A stretch of 64,000 bases of DNA from UKL13-2 sp038321965 (GTDB lineage Bacteria > Pseudomonadota > Gammaproteobacteria > Burkholderiales > Usitatibacteraceae), in contig JBBQFL010000001.1 of NCBI GenBank assembly GCA_038321965.1, forward strand, positions 62,001-126,000. The letters run 5' to 3'. The notes under the pieces were generated by a model. It ran no database searches. It was not told the DNA's origin and was given only the letters and a program-made list of their open reading frames with translations. This document shows, one piece after another, positions 51,270 to 60,936 of this stretch (position 1 is its first letter; every line of letters begins with the position of its first letter). A program made the position numbers and the translations under genes.

Positions 51270-51878
51270 ATGAGATTCGCCCCTATAAAGCCCACGAAAT
51301 CGATCATGGGTATTTGCGGCCTGCCAGTCATGGCTGGTGGCATTTTTGCCATGACCTTACTGCTGGCCTCACCGGCCAATTCGCAACAAGTATTTCGTTG
51401 GGTCGACAAAGATGGGAAGGTGCATTACGGCGACATGTTGCCGCCACCGGCGGAAGTCAAGAACGTTCAAACCAAGAAGCTCGGCGACAGCGTGATCGAG
51501 CAGGATGATGTTCCCTTTGCGGTAGAGCGGGCCATGAAAAACAATCCGGTGACCCTTTACGCCAACAATTGCGGCGACCTGTGTGCCAATGCTAGAGCGT
51601 TACTGTCCAAGCGGGGAATTCGCTACGCCGAGAAGAATCCCGAGGCCGATCCGGTTGCAGGGGCTGCGTTGAAGCAGACGCCAGGTGGACTGCAGGTTCC
51701 AACGATCATGATTGGTGCCATCAGTATTGCCGGTTTTGACGAGGAGGGCTGGAACAGTGCGCTGACGAATGCCGGCTATCCGCGCAACAATCCCAATCTG
51801 CGGCAAAACTCGACCAAGGCAGGGCCAAAAGCCGCGCCACCGGCGACTGCAGCTACCCCAGCAGCGCCCGTAAAATAG
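51270..51878 (+). CDS. Exported DUF4124 / glutaredoxin-like protein
   Basis: A 202-residue protein with an N-terminal hydrophobic signal (about 15-40) and a DUF4124 segment (VFRWVDKDGKVHYGDMLPP). A glutaredoxin-like domain follows (VTLYANNCGDLCANARALLSKRG, a C-x3-C variant of the CxxC site). The C-terminal tail is Pro/Ala-rich. GGAGG precedes the ATG at 51270, ruling out the slightly longer frame. A periplasmic redox or cell-envelope role is likely, but there is no specific assignment. Confidence 0.88.
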   Translation: MRFAPIKPTKSIMGICGLPVMAGGIFAMTLLLASPANSQQVFRWVDKDGKVHYGDMLPPPAEVKNVQTKKLGDSVIEQDDVPFAVERAMKNNPVTLYANNCGDLCANARALLSKRGIRYAEKNPEADPVAGAALKQTPGGLQVPTIMIGAISIAGFDEEGWNSALTNAGYPRNNPNLRQNSTKAGPKAAPPATAATPAAPVK

Positions 51879-51890
51879 TCGGGGAGTCCG

Positions 51891-52655
51891 TTGAAGCTCG
51901 CCGCCTGGAATGTCAACTCGCTCAATGTCCGCTTGTCGCATGTGACTCAATGGTTGAAGACACATCAGCCGGATGTGCTTTGCCTGCAAGAGTTGAAAAT
52001 GGAGGATGCGAAGTTTCCGCTAGCCGCTTTTGAAGAGGTCGGATACAACGCGGTTTTCAACGGGCAGAAGACCTACAATGGCGTCGCCATTTTGTCGCGC
52101 ACGCGCCCCGAGGATGTCAGCAAAGATATTCCGGGATATGAAGACCCGCAGAAGCGCGTGATCGCTGCAACCGTGAGTGGCATCCGTGTCGTCTGTGCCT
52201 ATATTCCGAATGGGCAGGCGGTGGCTTCTGAAAAGTATCAGTACAAGCTGCAATGGCTGGCCGCGATGCAAGCGTATATGCGCGACACCATTGCCACCTA
52301 TGGCGATGTTGCCCTGCTTGGCGACTACAACATCGCGCCTGACGACCGCGATGTACACGACCCGAAAATTTGGGAAGGTCAGGTGCTTTGCTCATTGCCT
52401 GAGCGGGATGCGTTCCGTGCCTTCGTCGCACTCGGGCTGGTGGATAGCTTCCGGCTATTCGAGCAGGCAGAAAAAAGCTATAGCTGGTGGGACTACCGGA
52501 TGAACGGCTTCAAGCGCAATCTGGGGCTGCGCATCGACCACATTTTGCTCACGCCGGGCCTAGCCGAACGCTGCGTCTCCAGTATTATCGACGTTGACCC
52601 CCGCAAACTGGACCGTCCGTCGGATCACGCGCCGGTTGTTGCCGAAATTGGCTGA
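51891..52655 (+). CDS. xthA: Exodeoxyribonuclease III
   Basis: A 254-residue AP endonuclease / 3'-5' exonuclease. Motifs are AAWNVNSLNVR, CLQELKM (catalytic Glu), GDYNIAPDDRDVHDP and LRIDHILLTP with the SDHAPVVA His. It begins with TTG, preceded by GGGGAG at short spacing; the family-like MKLAAWNVNS sequence supports this start. Confidence 0.95.
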   Translation: MKLAAWNVNSLNVRLSHVTQWLKTHQPDVLCLQELKMEDAKFPLAAFEEVGYNAVFNGQKTYNGVAILSRTRPEDVSKDIPGYEDPQKRVIAATVSGIRVVCAYIPNGQAVASEKYQYKLQWLAAMQAYMRDTIATYGDVALLGDYNIAPDDRDVHDPKIWEGQVLCSLPERDAFRAFVALGLVDSFRLFEQAEKSYSWWDYRMNGFKRNLGLRIDHILLTPGLAERCVSSIIDVDPRKLDRPSDHAPVVAEIG

Positions 52656-52724
52656 CGCTCGCGCTACAATTTGCCGCTTTGCCTGGCAGCCGGTCCGGCT
52701 GTCCAACCAGCGACCCGCTCCCGG

Positions 52725-55520
52725 ATGCACGCCTTACATTCTTTGACCACCCCCGACGAAGACGACCTGGCACATTACGACATTCTCGATACGCCACCGG
52801 AGCCCGCGTTTGATGATTTGGCGCATCGTGCCGCCAGCGTGCTGGGCACAACCATGGCGGCATTGTCTTTTTTTGAGCGGTCGGGTGCCGGCAGTGTTGC
52901 CGGGCAGCTCAAACACGGCGGCAGGGATTTGCCGGTTTCGCGCGAGTGGTTCAAAGCGCGTCTGAATTGGCCGCTGGCTGCGTTGACGCCCAAGCAGTGC
53001 ATTTATTTGCCGGCACTGAGCCCAGCGCCTATCCACGCGACGGCTTTCGTCATTGCCGACACTCAGGCTGATCCGCGCTTTCGCCACCACCCCTTGGTCA
53101 CTGGTGCCCCATACGTGCGCTTTTATGCGGCGAGCGGTATTTACGCCAGCAGTGGTGAGTTGCTCGGTGTTTTATGCGGATTTGATAGCGTGCCGCGGGA
53201 GTTGACCACGCAGCAGGTGGAAGCGTTAACCAACCTGGCTGAGCTCGCGGGGGCACGGCTGGAGTCCCGCAGGCGGATGCGAAATAGGCCGCAATCAGAC
53301 CCTAAGGCGGCGGTCGAAACGGGCTCGGCTGAGTCAGACCGAAAGCGTGTCGCGCAGTTGATCGAGGAATTTGCGCAGCTAGAAAAATTGCTTAAGGATG
53401 AAATTTCCGTCCGCAAGATCGCGGAAGCCAAGGTCCGCTATGAAAAGGATTTTTCGGATGCGGCCATCGAGAGCCTGCCGGGTGCTTTTTTCATGTTTGA
53501 AGAAAGCGGCAGACTGGTGCGCTGGAATGATCGGTTTGCGGCGAATACCGGATACAGCCCGGCCGACCTGCAAAAAATGCACGCGCTGGATTTCATCGGT
53601 GAGTCGGATCGCTCGCGGGTGAACGATGCGATTGGACGCATCTTTGCCAATGGTGCGGAAATTGCAATCGAGGCTGAAATGCGCCGCAAGGGCGGCGAAG
53701 CGTTTCCATCATCGTTTTACGGACGGCCATTGGACATCGATGGCCGGCGATACTGCATCGGTGTCGGGCGCGACATTACCGAGAGGAAGCTCGCCGAGCG
53801 GGAGATTTCCAGTGCCAAAGAGCGGCTGGATTTGGCGCTGGTCGGTTCCGGCCTCGCAATCTGGGATTGGGACCTCGTCAACAACCGCGTGGTCTTTAGT
53901 GAAAATTGGGGCGAACTTCTGGATGCCCGGCCGATTGATCATTACGAAATTGTCTACACTGGCGACGAAGTATTGGACTGGAACCATCCAGATGACCGCG
54001 GACGGTTTCAGGGCGCCCTCGTTGGGGCTGTGAAAGGCACCCACGATGACTTTCAGTGCGAGTATCGCGCACCAGGCGCATCCGACGAATGGGTGTGGCT
54101 GCAATCAAAAGGCAAAGTCACCGAGCGCGATGGGCGTGGCCGCGCACTTAGAATGACCGGTACTACTGCCAACATAACCAAGCGCAAACGCGTCGAAGAG
54201 CGCGTCGAATTTCTGGCCACCCGTGACCCGCTCACCGGCCTGCCCAATCGCATGCTGGTCAATGACCGGCTTGAACAGGGTGTGGCAAATGCCGCTCGCA
54301 AGCGCGCCGGACTGGCTTTCATGTTTATCGATCTCGACCGCTTCAAAACTATCAACGATTCGCTAGGACACGATGTTGGCGACGAACTGCTCAAGCAGGT
54401 TGCCGGAAAGCTGGCTGGCTGCGTGCGCGTCAGCGATACCGTCGCGCGGCTTGGTGGTGACGAATTTGCGGTGATTCTTGAAAATCTTCCCGGCAACCAA
54501 AACAGTGACGTCCATGAAGGCGCGCAGCAGGTGGCGGCAAAAATGATCGCAGCGCTGGCCTCACCGATCGTGATTAACACCAATCAACTGACCACATCGT
54601 GTTCAATCGGTATCAGTATTTACCCCACCGACGGGCCGGACCCGAAAACCCTGATGAAGCACGCCGACGTGGCCATGTATGACGCCAAGGCCAAGGGACG
54701 CAACAACTATCAGTTTTTCTCGCATGAGCTCAACGCCAGGGCACAGGAGCGCCTGTCGATTGAAAATTTTCTCAGGCTGGCATTGCTCCGCGATGAACTC
54801 GTCCTGCACTATCAGCCGCGCGTGTCGTTCAAGACCGGACAGATCACCGGAGTTGAAGCGCTGATCCGCTGGCAACATCCACGCCACGGCTTGTTGTCGC
54901 CGGAGAAATTTATCGCCGTCGCTGAGGATTCCGGGCTGATCGTGCCGATAGGTGAGTGGGTCATCGAGCATGCGTTTGCACAAGTAGCGCAGTGGCAAAG
55001 GAAAAGTGGCCGAGACATCCGCCTGGCGGTGAATATGTCTGTGCGGCAGATGTTCGATGGCAATCGTTTCGTTCGCGTGCTCGAAGACGCGGCGAAGGCA
55101 GCCGCGCTAGACCTGCGCACCGTGGAACTGGAATTGACGGAAAGCATGCTTCTCAAAAACATCGATGACACGGCGGTACTGTTGAAGCAACTGGGTGATA
55201 TGGGGCTGGGATTGGCCATCGATGATTTCGGCACCGGTTACTCGTCGCTTTCGACCCTTAAGCAGCTGCCAGTGGATTCGATAAAAGTAGATTCGTCCTT
55301 CGTACGCGATATCGGCACCGATCCAAATGACGAAGCCATTGTGCGCGCGATCGTGGCAATGACTCACAGCCTTAAACTCAATGTGATCGCCGAGGGTGTT
55401 GAAAGCGAGGACCAATACCGGGTGCTGCGGGATCTTGATTGCGATGAGTACCAGGGATTCTTTTTCTCCAAGGCGCTGCCACCGATTGAATTCGAAGCAC
55501 AGTTTCTGGACATCGATTAG
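52725..55520 (+). CDS. GAF-PAS-PAS-GGDEF-EAL c-di-GMP turnover protein
   Basis: A 931-residue cytosolic signalling protein with a GAF-like domain (about 15-180), two PAS domains (about 240-500), GGDEF (RLGGDEFAVIL, intact) and EAL (VEALIRWQHPRHG). The Asp pair DDFGTGYSS and KVDSSFVRDIG needed for phosphodiesterase activity are present. Both catalytic halves look competent. The ATG at 52725 is chosen as the first start after xthA, giving a normal N-terminus. The possible link to the upstream exopolysaccharide operon is only positional. Confidence 0.93.
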   Translation: MHALHSLTTPDEDDLAHYDILDTPPEPAFDDLAHRAASVLGTTMAALSFFERSGAGSVAGQLKHGGRDLPVSREWFKARLNWPLAALTPKQCIYLPALSPAPIHATAFVIADTQADPRFRHHPLVTGAPYVRFYAASGIYASSGELLGVLCGFDSVPRELTTQQVEALTNLAELAGARLESRRRMRNRPQSDPKAAVETGSAESDRKRVAQLIEEFAQLEKLLKDEISVRKIAEAKVRYEKDFSDAAIESLPGAFFMFEESGRLVRWNDRFAANTGYSPADLQKMHALDFIGESDRSRVNDAIGRIFANGAEIAIEAEMRRKGGEAFPSSFYGRPLDIDGRRYCIGVGRDITERKLAEREISSAKERLDLALVGSGLAIWDWDLVNNRVVFSENWGELLDARPIDHYEIVYTGDEVLDWNHPDDRGRFQGALVGAVKGTHDDFQCEYRAPGASDEWVWLQSKGKVTERDGRGRALRMTGTTANITKRKRVEERVEFLATRDPLTGLPNRMLVNDRLEQGVANAARKRAGLAFMFIDLDRFKTINDSLGHDVGDELLKQVAGKLAGCVRVSDTVARLGGDEFAVILENLPGNQNSDVHEGAQQVAAKMIAALASPIVINTNQLTTSCSIGISIYPTDGPDPKTLMKHADVAMYDAKAKGRNNYQFFSHELNARAQERLSIENFLRLALLRDELVLHYQPRVSFKTGQITGVEALIRWQHPRHGLLSPEKFIAVAEDSGLIVPIGEWVIEHAFAQVAQWQRKSGRDIRLAVNMSVRQMFDGNRFVRVLEDAAKAAALDLRTVELELTESMLLKNIDDTAVLLKQLGDMGLGLAIDDFGTGYSSLSTLKQLPVDSIKVDSSFVRDIGTDPNDEAIVRAIVAMTHSLKLNVIAEGVESEDQYRVLRDLDCDEYQGFFFSKALPPIEFEAQFLDID

Positions 55521-55525
55521 GTGCC

Positions 55526-56491
55526 ATGAACGCCTTGCTTTCTCGTACCCTGTTCCCGGTCATCGTGACCGCAATCATCGGGACCGGCTGCAGTGAAAAA
55601 GCGGCGACCGGTTTTCAGGGCTATGCGGAAGGCGAAGCCCTGCACATCGCCGCGCCGTTCGCGGGAACCTTGGAACAACTACAGGTGGCACGAGGACAGC
55701 AAGTGGCTGCAGGTACCCCGATGTTTGTTCTCGAGCAAACAAACGAAGCTGCTCAGCGCCGGGAGGCAGAAGCGCGAGTGGCAGCGGCATCAGCGCGGCT
55801 GGCTAATCTGCAAACCAGCCGCCGATCCAGCGAGATCGACACCGTGCGTGCCCAGGTGCAGCAGGCCAAAGCGATTCGCGAACTGTCCGCCTCGCAGCTC
55901 TCCCAACAGGAAAAGCTCTTCAAGCAGGGTTTCATCTCGCAGGCGAAGCTTGATGAAGTGCGCTCGGTGTATCAACGCGATCTGGCGCGGGTTGCGGAAC
56001 TCGACGCGCAGACCCGAACCGCGACCGTCAGTGTCGGGCGTGAAGCAGAGATCGAGGCGGCCAAACGCGATGTCGATGCGGCCAAAGCCGTGTTGGCGCA
56101 AAGCGACTGGCGGGTTGCACAGAAATCCGTGGCGGCACCAGTCGCGGCGCTGGTGGAAAACACATTTTTTTCTCGCGGTGAATGGGTGCCAGCCGGGCAG
56201 AGCGTGCTGAGCTTGCTTCCGCCCGACAAAATAAAAGTGCGTTTCTTTGTGCCGGAAGAAGTGCTCGGTGGCATCAAGATCGGACAAAGCGTCTCACTTA
56301 GCTGTGCTGGTTGTGGTGCGCCGATCAAGGCGAACATAAGTTTCATTGCCACGCAGCCGGAATTTACGCCGCCCGTCATTTACAGCAAGGAGTCACACGC
56401 CAAGCTGGTGTTTTATGTCGAGGCCAAGCCGCCACTCGATCAGGCGGTGCGGCTGCATCCCGGTCAGCCGATCAGCGTTTCCCTGAACTGA
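55526..56491 (+). CDS. HlyD-family periplasmic adaptor lipoprotein
   Basis: A 321-residue membrane-fusion protein. The N-terminus is a signal peptide with a lipobox at IIGTGC (Cys22). Lipoyl-like half domains flank a long helical hairpin rich in Ala/Gln/Arg. It resembles YbhG/YhiI adaptors, which link an ABC-2 exporter to an outer-membrane channel. It is five bases after the GGDEF-EAL gene and precedes the ATPase and permease. Confidence 0.9.
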   Translation: MNALLSRTLFPVIVTAIIGTGCSEKAATGFQGYAEGEALHIAAPFAGTLEQLQVARGQQVAAGTPMFVLEQTNEAAQRREAEARVAAASARLANLQTSRRSSEIDTVRAQVQQAKAIRELSASQLSQQEKLFKQGFISQAKLDEVRSVYQRDLARVAELDAQTRTATVSVGREAEIEAAKRDVDAAKAVLAQSDWRVAQKSVAAPVAALVENTFFSRGEWVPAGQSVLSLLPPDKIKVRFFVPEEVLGGIKIGQSVSLSCAGCGAPIKANISFIATQPEFTPPVIYSKESHAKLVFYVEAKPPLDQAVRLHPGQPISVSLN

Positions 56492-56499
56492 ATGCGCCC

Positions 56500-57426
56500 G
56501 TGCCGGATCAATTGGTCATCGACGTAGCGGCGTTGAACAAAAGCTATGGCGACAAACACGTCGTGCGCGACTTTTCGCTGCAGGTAAAGCGCGGGGAGAT
56601 CTTCGGCTTCCTCGGTCCCAACGGCAGCGGCAAGACCACCTCCATCCGGCTGATCTGCGGATTGTTAAAGGCTGATAGTGGTAGCGGCACCGTACTTGGC
56701 TTCGATGTCATCAAGGAGTCGGCTGCAATCAAGCGCGAAGTCGGCTACATGACGCAGCGATTTTCGCTATGGGAAGATCTCACCATTCGCGAAAACCTGG
56801 ATTTTGTCGCGCGCATGTATGGGATGGCCAATCGCGCGAAACAAGTTGCCGACGCGCTGGAAAAATTGGGACTCTCCAGTCGGCAAAACCAATTAGCTGG
56901 CTCACTCTCGGGCGGCTGGAAACAGCGGCTCTCGCTGGCGGCCTGCATGCTGCATAAGCCCATGCTGTTGTTGCTCGACGAGCCGACTGCGGGCGTGGAC
57001 CCGAAAGCCAGACGCGATTTCTGGGATGAAATCCATCGACTGGCTGGTGCAGGTGTAACCATCCTTGTCACAACGCACTATATGGACGAGGCCGAGCGCT
57101 GCACGCGCCTGGGTTACATCGCTTACGGTCGATTGCTCGCCACGGGTTCCATGCAGGAGGTGATCGATCATCAGCATCTTGCAACCTGGATTGTGCGCGG
57201 TCCCGACCTGCCGGCATTGGCTGACAAGCTACGCGCACTTGCCGGCGTATCGCAAGTAACCGCATTCGGCAACACATTGCACGTGACCGGACCTGATGCT
57301 CAACAACTCACAACGTCCTTGCGTGGACTGAACCTCGGAGAACGCTACCACTTGGAAGAAGCCACGACGGCGCTCGAGGACGTGTTTATCCACTTGATGG
57401 GGCAGGCGGAAGACAACTTCCAATGA
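56500..57426 (+). CDS. ABC exporter ATP-binding protein
   Basis: A 308-residue ATPase with Walker A GPNGSGKTT, Q-loop region GYMTQRFSLWEDLT, signature LSGGWKQRLSLA, Walker B LLLLDEPTAGVDP and switch His in VTTHYMDEAERC. I take GTG at 56500 as start, since the in-frame sequence upstream lies inside the adaptor gene. CTG at 56488 is another possibility. It overlaps the permease by four bases. Confidence 0.92.
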   Translation: MPDQLVIDVAALNKSYGDKHVVRDFSLQVKRGEIFGFLGPNGSGKTTSIRLICGLLKADSGSGTVLGFDVIKESAAIKREVGYMTQRFSLWEDLTIRENLDFVARMYGMANRAKQVADALEKLGLSSRQNQLAGSLSGGWKQRLSLAACMLHKPMLLLLDEPTAGVDPKARRDFWDEIHRLAGAGVTILVTTHYMDEAERCTRLGYIAYGRLLATGSMQEVIDHQHLATWIVRGPDLPALADKLRALAGVSQVTAFGNTLHVTGPDAQQLTTSLRGLNLGERYHLEEATTALEDVFIHLMGQAEDNFQ

Positions 57427-58562
57427 AGATACCCACGCTCTCCTTCTCGCGTCTGTTCGGCGTGATGGTGAAGGAATTCATTCAAATGAAACGTGATCGC
57501 ATGACGTTCGGGATGATCGTCGGCATTCCGGTGGTGCAGCTGATCATGTTTGGCTTCGCGATTAACGCGGACCCGAAGAATTTGCCGATCGCCGTGGTGT
57601 CTGCTGACAACAGCGTGTATTCGCGCAGCTTTATTCGCGCGCTGGAAAATACCAAGTATTTCACCGTCGTCAGCATCGCCGACACAGAAACTGCAGCCAA
57701 CCGGATGCTGGAGATGGGCGATGTGCAGTTCGTGCTCACCATTCCAGTCGATTTTGCCCGCAAGCTGGTACGTGGTGAGCGGCCTAGTCTACTCATCGAA
57801 GCCGACGCCACCGATCCGTCCGCGACCGGCAACGCGATTGCCGCCCTGCAGGCGCTGCCGAAGCTGGCACTGGCACGTGACCTCGTTGGGCCGTTGCAGC
57901 CACTAGCGGCAGCCCCGGATCCATTCGATTTACGCGTTCACCGTCGCTACAACCCCGAAGGCCTTTCGCGCTATAACATCGTGCCCGGATTGATCGGCAC
58001 CATCCTGACTATGACAATGGTCATGATGACGGCATTTGCGATCACCCGCGAACGCGAGCGCGGGACAATGGAAAATCTACTTGCGACCCCAGTACGCCCC
58101 ATCGAAGTGATGATCGGCAAGATCGCGCCCTACATTATCGTTGGCTACATTCAGGTCAGCGTGATTCTGCTGGCAGCCAAGGTGTTGTTCGCGGTTCCGA
58201 TGGTGGGAAGCTTGGTGCTTCTGTCGTCAATTTTATTGTTGTTCATTGCCGCCAATCTCGCGTTGGGTTTCACTTTCTCCACGATTGCCAAGAACCAGTT
58301 GCAGGCAATGCAGATGTCTTTCTTCTTCCTGCTGCCATCCATCCTGCTGTCGGGCTTCATGTTTCCGTTTCGCGGTATGCCGGAGTGGGCACAAATGATT
58401 GGCGAACTGTTGCCAGTCACGCATTTCCTGCGCGTGATTCGCGGCATTTTGCTCAAAGGCAACGGCTTGACGGAGGTCTGGCCACATCTGTGGCCGATTG
58501 CACTGTTTATGCTTGTTGTGGCGACGATTGCGCTGATGCGTTATCGCGAGACGCTGGATTGA
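57423..58562 (+). CDS. ABC-2 type exporter permease
   Basis: A 379-residue permease of the YhhJ/YbhS type. It has an N-terminal helix, a large extracytoplasmic domain (about 45-185) and five or six C-terminal helices with the ERERGTMENLLATPVRPIEVMIGK signature in part. It forms, with the ATPase and adaptor, a drug- or lipid-exporter module. Its 3' end overlaps the convergent LysR gene by 56 bases. Confidence 0.92.
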   Translation: MKIPTLSFSRLFGVMVKEFIQMKRDRMTFGMIVGIPVVQLIMFGFAINADPKNLPIAVVSADNSVYSRSFIRALENTKYFTVVSIADTETAANRMLEMGDVQFVLTIPVDFARKLVRGERPSLLIEADATDPSATGNAIAALQALPKLALARDLVGPLQPLAAAPDPFDLRVHRRYNPEGLSRYNIVPGLIGTILTMTMVMMTAFAITRERERGTMENLLATPVRPIEVMIGKIAPYIIVGYIQVSVILLAAKVLFAVPMVGSLVLLSSILLLFIAANLALGFTFSTIAKNQLQAMQMSFFFLLPSILLSGFMFPFRGMPEWAQMIGELLPVTHFLRVIRGILLKGNGLTEVWPHLWPIALFMLVVATIALMRYRETLD

Positions 58563-59484
58563 CGTCGCGATAAGGCGGTGTCGGCGCCGCATCCTCACTG
58601 CTACAGCCAGTAGCCCATAGTTCGCGCTGCAACTCATTGAGCGCCAGTATGACGGGATCGTTCTGCCGCTGGCGCTGGGTGACGAACCACAGCATCGACT
58701 CGATTTGCTCATCGTTCCAAATGCAGATTTCGCCCGCCGCCGCTTTTTCAAAGGCGACTTCCTCGCGCATCAATGCAATGCCGACGCCTGAAACCACCAG
58801 TGAGGCAATAACCGCCTCCTGATCCGCTTCAACCACACGCCCGGGGCTCACGCCATGCTGCTGCAAAAGTGCGTAGGCAAGCTGGTGATGGCTGCTGATG
58901 GGGGGCGGAATGATCCACGGCATGGCGGCGACTTGCTCCCACCCGGATAGCCGCAGGCGATCTTTCCAGGCCACTGGTGCTGCCACCCGAAACACCAGCC
59001 GCCGAAGCGGCAAACCGCTGACGCTCGCGTGCCTTAATTCGCCATGGTAAAAGCTCGCATCCAAGGTGCCGTCTCGGACATTATCGAGCGCGGTACCCGT
59101 GACGCCCTGATGCAGTTCCAGTTCCAGTAACGGATGGCGGGCAAGCGCGACATTCATGAATTCGCCGATACGGGTCAGATTTGGGTCGCTTAGCGTACCG
59201 ATGCTTGCCTTGCCAGCAAGCTGGCCCTTGTAAGACAGCGCCACGTTTTGCAGATCGCGCGCGGCGGCCAGCACTCTTTCGGCCTCTTTCAATAAGCGGG
59301 CACCCGGTGCCGTCAATACCATGCCGGTCGCAGTGCGCTCAAACAACGTGAGCCCCAGTTTTTCTTCCAGCGCTTTTAGCTGGGCCGAGACCGCAGGCTG
59401 GCTCACATGCAGCTTTTCGGCCGCACGAGTGAGCTGCCCTAGTTCTGCAATGGCGGCAAAACTGCGTAACTGATATAGCTCCAT
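58507..59484 (-). CDS. LysR-family transcriptional regulator
   Basis: A 325-residue regulator. The HTH is LRSFAAIAELGQLTRAAEKLHVSQPAVSAQLKALE. A periplasmic-binding-like effector domain follows (GVTGTALDNVRDGTLDASFY). The ATG at 59484 is preferred over a TTG one codon upstream. The last residues form a Ser/Pro/Ala-rich tail encoded within the overlap with the permease. The target genes and the effector are unknown. Confidence 0.94.
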   Translation of the reverse strand: MELYQLRSFAAIAELGQLTRAAEKLHVSQPAVSAQLKALEEKLGLTLFERTATGMVLTAPGARLLKEAERVLAAARDLQNVALSYKGQLAGKASIGTLSDPNLTRIGEFMNVALARHPLLELELHQGVTGTALDNVRDGTLDASFYHGELRHASVSGLPLRRLVFRVAAPVAWKDRLRLSGWEQVAAMPWIIPPPISSHHQLAYALLQQHGVSPGRVVEADQEAVIASLVVSGVGIALMREEVAFEKAAAGEICIWNDEQIESMLWFVTQRQRQNDPVILALNELQRELWATGCSSEDAAPTPPYRDVNPASRDNASAQSSPQQA

Positions 59485-59682
59485 CAATTGCGATCCGACT
59501 TTATGTCATGTCCCATTCTAAGCCTATTTGTTGCGATGCAACAATTACTTGGTGGTGACATCAGAAAAATCAATCGCCTGCATCCAAACATACGATTGGA
59601 TTATGTTTGTCATCACCCCTATCTTCTTGCTTGTGCGGTGCAACAAACCCGCTATTCAGCGTAAATCGAAGGAGGACGTGCC

Positions 59683-59841
59683 ATGAAAATGACAGATCAG
59701 ATGGAGCGGGATTTTTTCCAGACCGCAATGACGAGCGGTAGCGCAAATCAGCGGTCGGAAAATGCCGATTTGATCGTGACAATGATTGTCAGCGGCGTTG
59801 TGCTTTTCGTGTCAATTCTCATGATTTGGCTGGGCCGCTGA
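59683..59841 (+). CDS. Small single-pass membrane protein
   Basis: A 52-residue product: a polar N-terminus (MKMTDQMERDFFQTAM) and one hydrophobic helix (about 29-49, IVTMIVSGVVLFVSILMIWL) ending Gly-Arg. It has a strong AGGAGG box. It is divergent from the LysR gene, with a 198-base gap holding no feature I can call. No family is recognised; a small regulatory membrane peptide is possible. Confidence 0.65.
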   Translation: MKMTDQMERDFFQTAMTSGSANQRSENADLIVTMIVSGVVLFVSILMIWLGR

Positions 59842-59908
59842 ACCGCGAGAAGCCCATAGCGGCACATTCCGCCCAATTCCACGCCACCGTTTTACCCAAG
59901 GAGCACAT

Positions 59909-60139
59909 ATGAGCGAGTTCAACAGTCTGACATTTTCCGAGATTGAAAATCGCATTCATGCCGCAAGGCTTGAGCGCAGTGCGGCTCTCGGCGAAGCCAT
60001 CGGCGGTGCAGTTGCAGAAGCCTGGTTTGTTGCACGGCGTTTGGCCGGTGCGCTTGCTGGTCACACCAGGACATTGAAAGCACGAGCAAACGCAAGTCAG
60101 CATTTGTCGGTCCGACAGCGGATCGCCGCAACGCACTAA
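59909..60139 (+). CDS. Small hypothetical protein (76 aa)
   Basis: A 76-residue Ala/Arg-rich, mostly helical protein (FSEIENRIHAARLERSAALG ... VARRLAGALAG). It has an AAGGAG box at good spacing and a terminator after it. It starts 68 bases after the small membrane protein and probably shares its transcript. No known domain is visible. Confidence 0.65.
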   Translation: MSEFNSLTFSEIENRIHAARLERSAALGEAIGGAVAEAWFVARRLAGALAGHTRTLKARANASQHLSVRQRIAATH

Positions 60140-60184
60140 CCCTCCCGATTTCTCTCCTCCTCCATGCCCTCAAGGCATGGATTC

Positions 60185-60216
60185 AGCCCCTTGACCTTGG
60201 TCTAAGGGGCTTTTTT
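60185..60216 (+). terminator. Rho-independent terminator
   Basis: AGCCCCTT, 11-base loop, AAGGGGCT followed by a T-run. It ends the transcript of the two small genes upstream. Confidence 0.92.
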
Positions 60217-60413
60217 ATTTGTATTGCCAGGCACTATTGGCAGGCCAGACCCCGAGACACAAGCACTGGCGCGGCAGTCCAGCCATTTTGGCCTTTGGGT
60301 GCCCGTGGATATGGCCTCTGCAAAAATACACCGAACCTTCCTGAAGGCTGCAAATCTAAGCACAGCGGAGTAGTATCAATGTCCGCTTTCGTGATTTGTT
60401 GAAAGGAGTTCGT

Positions 60414-60899
60414 ATGAACCGATTACTCGTCCCTCTTTTGCTTGCAGCAACTTCAGCATTGACGCTCGGTGCTGGCAGCGCCAACGCGGCAGTTACGGTC
60501 AATTTCACACAACCTGACCGATATGTGGATATGCCGTTTGCGCCCTGGGATAAGGAGCGCGTTATGAAGGACCTTCAAGAGCACTTCAACAAACTCGGCG
60601 GCCAATTGCCAGCAGGGCAGGATTTGAAAGTCGACATTGTTGACATCGATTTGGCTGGACGTCTGGAGCCCAATGCTCGTTTTGGCCAAGAAATTCGCAT
60701 ATTGAAGGGTCGCGCCGACTGGCCGACCATTGCATTGCGGTACAGCATTGAATCACAAGGCAAAGTGTTGAGCAGCGGAGATGTGCGGATCGACGACAAA
60801 TCCTACCTCGACCACATCAATCGTTATTCGGCTAACGAATCGCTGCGTTACGAAAAGCGCATGTTGGACGACTGGTTCAAGACAGTGATGAAGCAATAA
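60414..60899 (+). CDS. DUF3016-type exported protein
   Basis: A 161-residue protein with a signal peptide (about 1-25, ending SANAA). The mature part matches the DUF3016 pattern (VNFTQPDRYVDM, LKVDIVDIDLAGRLEP, DDKSYLDH, RYEKRMLDDWF). AAGGAG precedes the ATG at 60414. The role is unknown; an envelope location is expected. The gap before it (60217-60413) shows nothing else. Confidence 0.87.
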   Translation: MNRLLVPLLLAATSALTLGAGSANAAVTVNFTQPDRYVDMPFAPWDKERVMKDLQEHFNKLGGQLPAGQDLKVDIVDIDLAGRLEPNARFGQEIRILKGRADWPTIALRYSIESQGKVLSSGDVRIDDKSYLDHINRYSANESLRYEKRMLDDWFKTVMKQ

Positions 60900-60902
60900 C
60901 CG

Positions 60903-60925
60903 GGCTGGCGAAACATTCGCCAGCC
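60903..60925. terminator. Hairpin between two convergent genes
   Basis: GGCTGGCGAA-ACA-TTCGCCAGCC: a 10-bp perfect stem in the 37-base gap between the DUF3016 gene and the convergent membrane-protein gene. There is no T-run, so termination is less certain than for the other hairpins. Confidence 0.5.
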
Positions 60926-60936
60926 GGGGCGCGATG

